Shown here: piece by piece, positions 8,806-16,759 of the stretch | Layout of the letters: each line of letters starts with the position of its first letter | Position numbering within the stretch: position 1 is the stretch's first letter | The notes under the pieces: model-generated | What the model saw: only the letters and a program-made list of their open reading frames with translations | Database searches by the model: none | Told to the model about the DNA's origin: nothing | Translations under genes and position numbers: made by a program | Origin: a virus | Virus record (IMG/VR): IMGVR_UViG_3300008267_000193 | Coordinates: 1-32,985 of that record | Direction: 5' to 3' (one strand) | Length of the DNA stretch: 32,985 bases

Positions 8806-10344
8806 ATGTCTTATGTAACTTATCCCACTTATGTTCTACCAAATGATCTAAATGTAAATTCAGTAACGGCATCAAATGGATTCACAGGTTCTTTTATTGG
8901 TGACGGCTCCCAATTAACAAACATACCTTCTACTGCCGTTAACTTATCGGCCTATGCAACACTTACTGGCGTGTCAGGAACTTTCGTTTCACAATCACAA
9001 CTGTCTGATTATGCTACCTTAACTGGCGTTAGTGGAACTTTCGTAACCAATGCTGCTGCAACTGCTTCATTAGCTTTCTTAACCGCTTCAAATGTATTTA
9101 GTGCAAATCAAACAATATCAGGCTCAATGTTTGTCAGTGGTTCTTCATATGTTATTGCTAGTTCCTCTTCCCCGGCACTTAGAGTAGCGCAAGTAGGCTC
9201 CGGTCCCGCTTTCTTTGTTGAAGATGAAACAAGCCCTGATTCATCAGGCTTTGTAATAGATCCATCAGGAAATGTTGGTATTGGATATTCTAGTGGTACT
9301 ACATTCTCGCGTAAACTACAGGTAAATGGAAATATTAACGCCGGGACGTTTATCGGTAATTTATCAGGTACTACTGCGGGTTCTAGTGTAATAGCGGGTA
9401 TGATAACTGCCTCAAGTGGTTTCTCTGGTGGGTTATATGGAACTGCTTCATATGCATTAGATGCTGACACACTAGACGGTCAAGATTCAAACCTATTTGC
9501 TTTAAAGACCGATGTAACCGGCGCATTAACTCCATATGCAACACTAACAGGAGTTAGTGGCACATTCGTAACAAATACAGCTGCAACTGCTTCACTTGCT
9601 TTCTTAACCGCTTCAAATACCTTTACTGCTGTTAACACATTCCAAAGTGCAGTAACTGGTACTAGTGCTTATCTATCTGGCGATCTATATGTCAATGGTA
9701 CAGCTAGCATAGCAGTCCTAAATACAGTTCAACAACAATCATTAAAGATTGGTGATAAATATATCACAATCCTAAGTGGTGCTAGTTCACAAGCAGAAAT
9801 GGACGGAGCTGGTATCCTGTTTGGAAGCGGCAGCTCAGATACTCCAAAGGGTGAACAAGACTCTGTAGCGCATATAATTTACAGAAATGGTAATGATCAA
9901 CTAGAAGTATTTCCCGGGTTGAAGGTTTCAGGTAGCTTAACAGCTTCGGCTGCTTCTTCATTCACCGAAGCAACTGCTTCTGTTGGTTTCAAAGGTGGCA
10001 CCTTCGAAGGTTCCTCGATTAGTGGATCAAGCACGCTAAAGATTGGTGGTTTATCAACCTTCGGCGGTTCAGTTATAGTTCCAATGAGAACTGAAACTGC
10101 AAATTATAGCATAAGTGCAGCGACTGATTATATCGTTGCATTCAGCGGTAGTAACTTAACTGCATCATTGCCAAGCGCTGCTGATGTAAACGGATTAACA
10201 TTAATTGTTAAGAACACTCACACCTCACCACTATTTATTACCTCATCAGTTAGCACAATCGATGGTGGCTCATCAGTAACAATCAGCACACAATATAATT
10301 CATATACATTTGTCTCAGACAATACTAATTGGTTAATTGTTTAA
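8806..10344 (+). CDS. Tail fibre-like protein, modular
   Basis: 512 residues. The N-terminus (DLNVNSVTASNGFTGSFIGD, then GSQLTNIPS) is the start typical of marine phage fibres and is nearly repeated in the next gene. Repeated YATLTGVSGTFV modules follow, then SNVFSANQTISGSMFVSGSS and FFVEDETSPDSSGFVIDPSG, a beta-strand module shared with the next gene. A central segment (LKIGDKYITILSG, DGAGILFGSG) resembles a domain in the 15492 product. The final ~75 residues (DYIVAFSGSNLTASLPSA to the end) are a C-terminal domain also shared with the 10390 product. Probably a trimeric fibre or adhesin; host-recognition role inferred. Confidence 0.7.
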   Translation: MSYVTYPTYVLPNDLNVNSVTASNGFTGSFIGDGSQLTNIPSTAVNLSAYATLTGVSGTFVSQSQLSDYATLTGVSGTFVTNAAATASLAFLTASNVFSANQTISGSMFVSGSSYVIASSSSPALRVAQVGSGPAFFVEDETSPDSSGFVIDPSGNVGIGYSSGTTFSRKLQVNGNINAGTFIGNLSGTTAGSSVIAGMITASSGFSGGLYGTASYALDADTLDGQDSNLFALKTDVTGALTPYATLTGVSGTFVTNTAATASLAFLTASNTFTAVNTFQSAVTGTSAYLSGDLYVNGTASIAVLNTVQQQSLKIGDKYITILSGASSQAEMDGAGILFGSGSSDTPKGEQDSVAHIIYRNGNDQLEVFPGLKVSGSLTASAASSFTEATASVGFKGGTFEGSSISGSSTLKIGGLSTFGGSVIVPMRTETANYSISAATDYIVAFSGSNLTASLPSAADVNGLTLIVKNTHTSPLFITSSVSTIDGGSSVTISTQYNSYTFVSDNTNWLIV

Positions 10345-10389
10345 TTATAAAATAATATAATATCAATATAAACCAGAGAGAATAACCGC

Positions 10390-13059
10390 ATGTCATATAT
10401 AAAACCAGAGATACCTAGTAATTTAGATGTCAATTCGGTAACAGCATCCGCTGGATTTACTGGTTCGTTTATTGGTGATGGTTCTGGATTACAAAATATA
10501 CCATCAGGCGCTGTTGATCTTTCTGCTTACGCGACACTAACAGGTGTTTCTGGCACGTTTGTAAGTAATGCTGCTGCAACAGCTTCGCTAGCATTCCTAA
10601 CTGCTTCAAATACGTTTACTGGTGTTAATACTTTTAATAATAATATAGTTATAGGCGACAGTAAAATATTGCATGGGTATCTTGTATCAGCTAATGGTGC
10701 AAGATCACATGCACAAGGACAAGCCTCCCAGGCAAATGGAGTTGGCTCTTATTCTCAGGGAAATGGTGTAACTGCTGGCGGTGATTATTCTCACGCTGAA
10801 GGATTAGGAGCTGTGGCAATCGGATTTGCTTCTCACGCAGAAGGAAACAGTGCGCATGCTAACAGTAACTATTCACACGCAGAAGGCGATAATACAGTAA
10901 CAAATGAACAATGTTCACATGCTGAAGGATCTTTTACCACAACCTATGGATATGCTTCTCATGCCGAAGGACTCGGAACAATTACGTCTGCAAGTTACCA
11001 ACATGTTCAAGGTAAATATAATGCAACAAGTTCAACTGCATTAGCGTTAATAGGAAACGGAACTGCCGATAACGCAAGGTCTAACATATTAGAAGTATAT
11101 TCAACAAATATTATAGTATCTGGTGGACTAAATGTAACCGGCGGCATAACAGGTTCTATTAGCGCAAGCACATTAGTAGTTAATAACCTAACCGCTTCTA
11201 ACCTATCAGCTTCATCTGTTAATGTAGATTACATAGATTTTAACACAACGCTATACCCAACACCACCACCTCCACCAGCAACTCTTGGAAGAATATTCTA
11301 TAATGCTGGCTCTGGGGATTTATCAACTTATCTTGATACAAACGGCTTATATTTAAATAACGGACAACAATTAGTACAAAGAATACATAACGCAAATATA
11401 TCTCCAACATTAACAAAAGGAACAGTTGTACATATAACAGGCAGTACAAACGCTGCTGTACCAAGAGTAACAAAAGCAGATTGGTCAAACGATAGCGGAT
11501 CCGCAAATACTCTTGGTATAGTTATGAGCGACATAGCTTTGGGCGACGAAGGTTATGTGCTAGTCCAAGGTGTTATAGACTATAATACAAATGCTTGGGG
11601 TAACGGCGACATAATATATCTATCGGGAAGTGGTGGCTTATCTAACGTTAAACCAATTGCTCCAAAACACACAATAGTTGTTGGTCAAGTAGTAACTTCC
11701 AAAAACGATGGTTTGCTCTATGTTTCTATACAAAACGGTTATGAATTAGGCGAACTACACGATGTAAAAACAAACGGTAAAACAAATGGTGAACTATTAA
11801 TATGGGATAGTTCTATACCAGCTTGGAAAAATAGCTCAACATTAAATGGTTATACGTTTACTGGAATTAACACTTTCCAAAATGCAATAACTGGTTCATC
11901 AGCGCTCTTTACTGGTTCGTTAAACGTATCAACTTCTATAAGTGCATCACAAATTACAGGATCATTTAGCGGAAGCGGCGCATTAATAAATAATATCACC
12001 GCTTCTAATATAAATAATTTTACATCTGATGTAAGAAATCAATTTACAGCCGGCGCAAATATATCAATAGATTATAATACAGGAATTATAACCGCATCAG
12101 CTGGAACAACTGATCTATCTGCATATGCTAAGTCGGCTGATGTTACAAGTTCATTTGCTAGACTTACTGCTTCAAATACATTTACAGCTGATCAAACAAT
12201 AACTGGTTCGATTTATGTGAGCGGTTCATCGTATTATGACGTTAGTTCATCTAACCCAGCATTAAGAATAACACAAAGAGGCGCTGGTACTGCATTAAGA
12301 GTAGAAGATTCAACAAATCCAGATTCTAGTCCATTTATTGTTGATTCTGGTGGAAATGTTATTATTGGTCAACAAACCCCTTATGCAAATTTAACAGTAG
12401 TTGGAAATGTTGTTCAAGGAAGCAATTTACAAACTGCTCAAGGTGTTGGCGCTCATGCAGAAGGGGATTCAACTAAAGCAACTGGTACAACTTCTCACGC
12501 AGAGGGTGCAACAACTCTAGCATCAGGAATTGCATCTCACGCAGAAGGGCAATGGACAACAGCATCAGCAAATTATTCTCACGCAGAAGGTCTTTGGACA
12601 ATTGCTTCTGCAAGCCATCAACACGTTCAAGGTAAATATAATGCTACAAGCACCACTGCACTAATGCTTGTTGGTAATGGCACTGCCGATAATGCAAGAA
12701 GTAACATATTGGAAGTTTACACGGGAAGCGTTGTTGTTAGTGGATCTTTAAACATAACAGGTGAAACAACCTTTGGAGGCGGTATCAAATCATCAATATC
12801 TACAAAAACCTCTAATTATCCACTAACCGCTTCTTCGGATTATATCGTTGCGTTCAGCGGAAGTAATTTAACAGGAACGTTACCGGCTGCAACCAATATA
12901 AAAGGAACAACTTTTATAGCTAAAAACTTAAGCGCAACGCCACTATTCATTACAGCATCCAGTGGTCAAATAGATGGTAGTACTACTGGTATCACACTGG
13001 CTTCGCAATATGAAAAAGCAACTTTTATTTCTGATAATTTTAATTGGTATACAATATAA
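10390..13059 (+). CDS. Long tail fibre with YadA-like SHAEG repeats
   Basis: 889 residues. The N-terminus is paralogous to the previous fibre (LDVNSVTASAGFTGSFIGDG). Two blocks of SHAEG repeats, at about residues 100-235 and 683-790, each end in the same HVQGKYNAT...NGTADNARSNILEVY element. Such repeats form the trimeric beta-roll head of YadA/Hep_Hag adhesins and phage fibres. Between them lie a short polyproline run (about residue 291) and a segment with KGTVVHITGS and GYVLVQGVIDYN. The C-terminal domain from about residue 803 matches that of the 8806 product. Probably a trimeric host-recognition fibre. The duplicated SHAEG block suggests growth by internal recombination. Confidence 0.72.
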   Translation: MSYIKPEIPSNLDVNSVTASAGFTGSFIGDGSGLQNIPSGAVDLSAYATLTGVSGTFVSNAAATASLAFLTASNTFTGVNTFNNNIVIGDSKILHGYLVSANGARSHAQGQASQANGVGSYSQGNGVTAGGDYSHAEGLGAVAIGFASHAEGNSAHANSNYSHAEGDNTVTNEQCSHAEGSFTTTYGYASHAEGLGTITSASYQHVQGKYNATSSTALALIGNGTADNARSNILEVYSTNIIVSGGLNVTGGITGSISASTLVVNNLTASNLSASSVNVDYIDFNTTLYPTPPPPPATLGRIFYNAGSGDLSTYLDTNGLYLNNGQQLVQRIHNANISPTLTKGTVVHITGSTNAAVPRVTKADWSNDSGSANTLGIVMSDIALGDEGYVLVQGVIDYNTNAWGNGDIIYLSGSGGLSNVKPIAPKHTIVVGQVVTSKNDGLLYVSIQNGYELGELHDVKTNGKTNGELLIWDSSIPAWKNSSTLNGYTFTGINTFQNAITGSSALFTGSLNVSTSISASQITGSFSGSGALINNITASNINNFTSDVRNQFTAGANISIDYNTGIITASAGTTDLSAYAKSADVTSSFARLTASNTFTADQTITGSIYVSGSSYYDVSSSNPALRITQRGAGTALRVEDSTNPDSSPFIVDSGGNVIIGQQTPYANLTVVGNVVQGSNLQTAQGVGAHAEGDSTKATGTTSHAEGATTLASGIASHAEGQWTTASANYSHAEGLWTIASASHQHVQGKYNATSTTALMLVGNGTADNARSNILEVYTGSVVVSGSLNITGETTFGGGIKSSISTKTSNYPLTASSDYIVAFSGSNLTGTLPAATNIKGTTFIAKNLSATPLFITASSGQIDGSTTGITLASQYEKATFISDNFNWYTI
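10700..11130 (+). repeat. First SHAEG (YadA-head type) repeat block
   Basis: Codes for a run of 14-17-residue repeats centred on SHAEG and closed by a HVQGKYNAT element. The block recurs at 12440-12760 in the same gene. Confidence 0.7.
12440..12760 (+). repeat. Second SHAEG repeat block
   Basis: A shorter copy of the block at 10700-11130, ending in the same HVQGKYNAT and NGTADNARSNILEVY elements. Differing internal repeats show divergence after duplication. Confidence 0.7.
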
Positions 13060-13099
13060 ACTATTTTATATGCAATAAAGTCTTTTTCTTTTTTTAAAT

Positions 13100-13115
13100 A
13101 CTAATTATATATAAG
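13100..13115 (+). promoter_or_regulatory. Promoter-like motif ACTAATTATATATAAG
   Basis: Best copy of the recurring intergenic element. It lies 84 bases before the start of the strongly codon-biased gene at 13199 and just before an inverted repeat (13113-13147). Possible phage late promoter; inferred from recurrence. Confidence 0.4.
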
Positions 13116-13147
13116 CGTGATTTTGTATTAAAAGCAATCTCACGCTT
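13113..13147 (+). promoter_or_regulatory. Inverted repeat in leader region
   Basis: AAGCGTGA (13113-13120) pairs with TCACGCTT (13140-13147) across a 19-base loop, extendable through a small bulge. It could be a weak terminator for the upstream fibre gene or a 5'-end stabilising hairpin of a transcript that starts near 13110. No long T-run follows, so I prefer the second reading. Confidence 0.45.
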
Positions 13148-13168
13148 TGTATTGTCTATTTATCACAC

Positions 13169-13188
13169 GCCGTGACGACGGCAAGGAG
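13169..13188 (+). promoter_or_regulatory. GC hairpin abutting a strong SD
   Basis: GCCGT-GACG-ACGGC (13169-13182) is immediately followed by AAGGAG (13183-13188), 10 bases before the ATG at 13199. The same architecture occurs before the genes at 15492 and 21872. It supports the 13199 start over the in-frame GTG at 13172, which lies inside the hairpin. Confidence 0.6.
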
Positions 13189-13198
13189 ATCCAAATTA

Positions 13199-15334
13199 AT
13201 GGCAAATCCATTAAAAGTTCTAACCCAACTTAGCGCTTCAAAAGAAGCACAATTTGCGGAAGTAGTTGAAATGCAAAAAACCGTCACCGTTTCAGGTGGC
13301 GATCTTAGATACACCAATGCTGAAGGTGAAATCAGCGGTTCAGGCGCGTTTAAGAATGCAGGCGCTGCACAACTAGGTTCAACCCTAGCTGTTACTGGTG
13401 ATGCAAATCTAGCTGCTAAATTAGATGTCAAAGGTGACTCTGCTCTATCCGGCGCTCTAGGTGTTGTTGGAGTTGCAACTCTACAAGATCAAATCGTTGT
13501 AGCTGGTGCAGCTGACTTTAATAGCTCAATGGATGTTCAAGGTGACCTAAACCTACAAAGCGACCTAGACGTAGCTGGTTATGTAAAAGTAATTGGCGAA
13601 CTAAGCGGTTCTGCCGCATTAAACATCGGTGGTCAATCTCACTTTGTCGATAACGCACAATTTGATGCTGAATTAAATGTTGACGGCGCTGTTGACATGG
13701 ACAGCACCCTAAATGTTGCTGGAAACATCACTGCTCAAGCATCAGCATCAATCGCTGGCGATCTAGACGTTGACGGCCTAGCTGATATCGCTGGTGACCT
13801 AGGCGTTCATGGAAATGCAGTTATCTACGGAAACCTCGAAGTTAAAGGTATGACCACTACTATCGAATCAACTACCGTAACTGTTGCTGACGCGAACATC
13901 CAATTAGCGACTGTTGCTTCACCAACCGATTCCACCGCTGACGGTGCTGGTATCACCATCCTAGGTACATTCAACAAAACTTTCCAATGGAACAATGACG
14001 GTCATGGCTTTACCTCAAGCGAAAACATGAACCTAGCCGGTGGCAATGTTTACAAGATTGACGGACAAGAAGTTCTAGCCAAAGACGGCTTAGAAACCAC
14101 TCTATCATTTGCTGGTGGAACTGCAAACGTTGCAGTATCTTCAACCGCAGTTTCTATCGATGGTGATCTAGAATTATCTGACGATCTACACGTTCTAGGC
14201 GATCTAGATATCGATGGTGCATCAAACTTTGATGGCGTTGCTACATTCGCAAGCGACGTCACTGCTTCAGCAAATCTTGATGTTGCTGGCAATGTTCACA
14301 TAGCAGGTGGAAAACTTGAAATAGACAGAGTAGGAGACTTTGCGATGGTTGAATTAGATGGCTTTGCTGCTATCTATGCCAACAGCTCTAACGAACTAGC
14401 AATTGCTGACGGTGCGTTTACAATACACCAGACCAGCGGCGTTGCAATCTTTAGCTCTGATCTATCTGCCTCTGCTGGTCTAGATGTTGTTGGTAATGCA
14501 CACATTGCTGGTCAACTAGACGTTGATCAAGCTGCTGATCTAGGTTCAACTCTAGATGTCGCTGGCGTTGCTTCATTTGCAGCTGATATCACTGCTTCAG
14601 CAAATGTTGATGTTGCAGGAGATGTTCGCATACAAGGTGGAAAACTTGAAATAGATGCGGACGCAGGTATTGCTTCAATATATTTAGATGGTCTTCCTGC
14701 TATATATTCCAACCCTCTTAACGAACTAGACATTGGCGATGGTGCTCTTTTAATAAATCGTTATACATATGCCTCTACCTTTTCTGCTGATATCACCGCT
14801 TCAGCTGGTCTAGATGTTGCAGCTGCTGCTCATTTTGCAGCCGCTGTTGATATGGGCAACACTCTAAATGTAGTTGGCCAAGCTGACTTCCAAGACGCTG
14901 CAAATTTCCACGGCAATGTTGCAATGGATGCAGCTCTAAACCTAAGCGGTTCAGCATTCATCAACATCACCACCCCAGTTGTTGCTGGTAAATATAACGT
15001 CAATGACGCTATCCGCGCTCTAGATGACAAAGCTGGTCAACAAGCAAACAACATTAACAGCAACTACGCTGCTCTACGTTATCTATCTGCTGCAAACTTC
15101 GATGCAAACGGTATGGCTGCATTTACCTCAAGCTTCGCTGCTGCAGACATCGAACAAGTATCAGTAGACGTATTAGTACAAGCTGGTGGATCAGGCCCAT
15201 GGACCAACGATCTACTATCAGTACAAGTTAAAGCAGCTGGCTCATTCGTTGGCTTTGAAATCAGCGCTCCAGCAATGGGTGCTTCTGACAAAGTACGTAT
15301 CATCGCTGTCAAAGAAAGCGGTTCACTAGCTTAA
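13199..15334 (+). CDS. Repetitive virion protein, probably abundant
   Basis: 711 residues from the ATG at 13199, chosen because AAGGAG sits 10 bases upstream. The protein is built from short beta repeats of the type LDVAG-x-ADFxxxxDVxGDL, alanine- and aspartate-rich. A segment near residue 220 (TTIESTTVTVADANIQLAT, DGAGITILG) is a common fibre module. Residues about 355-570 contain two 110-residue repeats. The last ~110 residues (NDAIRALDDKAG to the end, with PWTNDLLSVQV) form a C-terminal domain shared with the 21872 and 23766 products. Codon use is strikingly uniform (CTA for leucine, GCT for alanine), unlike the neighbours, which suggests high expression. Framed by its own leader and a strong terminator, so probably a monocistronic, abundant fibre or decoration protein. 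Confidence 0.7.
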   Translation: MANPLKVLTQLSASKEAQFAEVVEMQKTVTVSGGDLRYTNAEGEISGSGAFKNAGAAQLGSTLAVTGDANLAAKLDVKGDSALSGALGVVGVATLQDQIVVAGAADFNSSMDVQGDLNLQSDLDVAGYVKVIGELSGSAALNIGGQSHFVDNAQFDAELNVDGAVDMDSTLNVAGNITAQASASIAGDLDVDGLADIAGDLGVHGNAVIYGNLEVKGMTTTIESTTVTVADANIQLATVASPTDSTADGAGITILGTFNKTFQWNNDGHGFTSSENMNLAGGNVYKIDGQEVLAKDGLETTLSFAGGTANVAVSSTAVSIDGDLELSDDLHVLGDLDIDGASNFDGVATFASDVTASANLDVAGNVHIAGGKLEIDRVGDFAMVELDGFAAIYANSSNELAIADGAFTIHQTSGVAIFSSDLSASAGLDVVGNAHIAGQLDVDQAADLGSTLDVAGVASFAADITASANVDVAGDVRIQGGKLEIDADAGIASIYLDGLPAIYSNPLNELDIGDGALLINRYTYASTFSADITASAGLDVAAAAHFAAAVDMGNTLNVVGQADFQDAANFHGNVAMDAALNLSGSAFINITTPVVAGKYNVNDAIRALDDKAGQQANNINSNYAALRYLSAANFDANGMAAFTSSFAAADIEQVSVDVLVQAGGSGPWTNDLLSVQVKAAGSFVGFEISAPAMGASDKVRIIAVKESGSLA
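14261..14920 (+). repeat. Tandem 330-base internal repeat
   Basis: The segment starting ACTGCTTCAGCAAAT at 14261 recurs at 14591, an offset of exactly 330 bases (110 codons). Near-identical flanks (DVAG, GGKLEID) enclose a divergent core (VELDGFAAIYANSSNELAIA versus IYLDGLPAIYSNPLNELDIG). Confidence 0.6.
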
Positions 15335-15381
15335 TTTAGAAATAGTATACAAAATATACATACTAAACTAAGTGTTTAAAG

Positions 15382-15419
15382 AGGTGGCGGTGCGAAAGTG
15401 CCGTCACTTTCTTTTTTTC
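15382..15419 (+). terminator. Factor-independent terminator with GAAA tetraloop
   Basis: GTGGCGGTGC (15384-15393), loop GAAA, GTGCCGTCAC (15398-15407), then a pyrimidine tract containing seven consecutive T. The stem includes G-U pairs. It ends the transcript of the repetitive virion gene at 13199. Confidence 0.88.
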
Positions 15420-15422
15420 AAA

Positions 15423-15437
15423 ACTAATTATTAATAG
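15423..15437 (+). promoter_or_regulatory. Promoter-like motif ACTAATTATTAATAG
   Basis: A copy of the recurring intergenic element, located directly after the terminator and 55 bases before the fibre gene start at 15492. The position fits a promoter for the following fibre operon; inferred. Confidence 0.38.
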
Positions 15438-15465
15438 TACTATATTTATATTTATTATTCTTTCA

Positions 15466-15483
15466 TGGGCTATTGCCCAAGGA
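15466..15483 (+). promoter_or_regulatory. Hairpin abutting SD
   Basis: TGGGC-TATT-GCCCA (15466-15479) runs directly into the SD AAGGA (15479-15483), eight bases before the ATG at 15492. Same design as at 13169 and 21843. An ATG at 15465 that would extend the frame overlaps the hairpin and has no SD, so it is not the chosen start. Confidence 0.55.
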
Positions 15484-15491
15484 ACCAATTC

Positions 15492-16739
15492 ATGCCAGTA
15501 ACAATATCAGGTATAAGAAGCACTTCTACGTTTACAGTTGGAAACGGTGGAACGGGTGCAACACAATTTGATGAAGGTGGTGTATTAATAGGACACGGAA
15601 ACAGTCCAGTAACATCAATAACAGGAAGTGATGGACAAGTATTAACTTGGTCAGATGCAGAAGGTAGCTGGGTTGCAGCAGAACCAGCAGCAGGCAGTGG
15701 TGGTTCTGGTGGTGGTATCGCATCAGTAACAACTTCTGGTAACTTACAAGGCAGTGGAACTGCTGGTTCTCCAGTAACATTAAAAGCTAATATTTCACTA
15801 ACCAGTGTTACAGCTTCATTTAACGGTAATGGTTCAGCATTAACTGACTTAACTGCTTCACAAATTGGTGGTTTAAACGCTGCGGTTGACGCAAGAATAA
15901 CCAACATTCCTAATGCTTCTCTACAAAATAGCTCAATAACAGTAAATGGTCAAGCTGTTTCATTAGGTGGCACAGTAACAATAGCAACAGTAGATGAAAA
16001 CCCATCATTCACAAGCATTACAGCAGCAACTGGTACTGTATCTGGTGATTTAACTGTTCAAGGTAATCTATACGTTAATGGTGCTCAAACTGTTGTTAAT
16101 ACAACAGATTTAACAATCACCGATAACATTATATTAATTGCGAGTGGCGCAGTAAACGCTGCTCAACTAGATGGGTCCGGTATACATTTTGGTAGATTAC
16201 CAAGTGAAGATGCTAGAATTATCTATGACTCCGTAAATGATTGGATGGAAATATATCCAGGAGTTAGTGCATCACTATATACTGGTAATGGTGCTGGTTT
16301 AGTTAATGTACCAAACAGTTCTCTCCAAAATAGTTCAATAACAATAAACGGTTCACCAATATCTCTTGGTGGAAGTGTAACAGTTGCTGATACAAGCACA
16401 ATGAGCTTTACTGCATCTGGTTTTGCAGTAGGTGATGTTGTTGCACTAAGCGGCTCACTTGTTAAAGCAGATTATTCAGATGATACCAAATCAAATGCAT
16501 TTGGCGTTGTTTCAGCAGTTGCCGGAACCAACGTATCTGTTAGAGTGTTTGGTGAAATAACTGCATTAAGTGCAAGTAACTATGCTACTGCTGGTACTCT
16601 TGTATATGTTGGACCAAGTGGAAGCGTTGTTAACTACAGCAGCATTCCAAGTGGTAAATACGCAACACAAATAGGTATAATCAGCCCTTCGTCTGGAAAG
16701 ATTATCATTCAACCAAGAATATTTGGTCAAAAGAATTAA
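15492..16739 (+). CDS. Tail fibre-like protein
   Basis: 415 residues from ATG 15492; AAGGA eight bases upstream decides this start over the in-frame ATG at 15465. Contains a NGGTGATQFDEGGVLIGHGN module near the N-terminus (the GGTG-T-fibre linker), repeated NSSLQNSSITING elements, a VNGAQTVVNTTDLTITDNII module with LDGSGIHFG and MEIYPGVSAS, related to the module in the 8806 product, and a C-terminal beta domain (VGDVVALSGSLVKA, GTLVYVGPSGSVV, ending IIIQPRIFGQ). No membrane segment. Probably a fibre subunit; receptor role inferred from context. Confidence 0.68.
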   Translation: MPVTISGIRSTSTFTVGNGGTGATQFDEGGVLIGHGNSPVTSITGSDGQVLTWSDAEGSWVAAEPAAGSGGSGGGIASVTTSGNLQGSGTAGSPVTLKANISLTSVTASFNGNGSALTDLTASQIGGLNAAVDARITNIPNASLQNSSITVNGQAVSLGGTVTIATVDENPSFTSITAATGTVSGDLTVQGNLYVNGAQTVVNTTDLTITDNIILIASGAVNAAQLDGSGIHFGRLPSEDARIIYDSVNDWMEIYPGVSASLYTGNGAGLVNVPNSSLQNSSITINGSPISLGGSVTVADTSTMSFTASGFAVGDVVALSGSLVKADYSDDTKSNAFGVVSAVAGTNVSVRVFGEITALSASNYATAGTLVYVGPSGSVVNYSSIPSGKYATQIGIISPSSGKIIIQPRIFGQKN

Positions 16740-16759
16740 TTTAAGAAGGAAAATGACAA

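Noticed and set aside
10700-12760. Evenly spaced repeats considered as a CRISPR array
   Set aside because: Repeats are in-frame protein repeats of variable length with no conserved DNA repeat of 24-40 bases separated by unique spacers.
13172-13198. Upstream GTG start adding nine residues to the 711-residue virion protein
   Set aside because: It lies inside the hairpin before the SD and has no SD of its own; AAGGAG is correctly spaced for the ATG at 13199.
15465-15491. Upstream ATG start adding nine residues to the 415-residue fibre protein
   Set aside because: The codon overlaps the hairpin, has no SD, and the SD AAGGA fits the ATG at 15492.
15470-15907. Minus-strand ORF of 145 codons opposite the fibre gene
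   Set aside because: Proline/valine-rich product expected from the antisense of Gly/Thr-rich repeats; no SD and no known motif.
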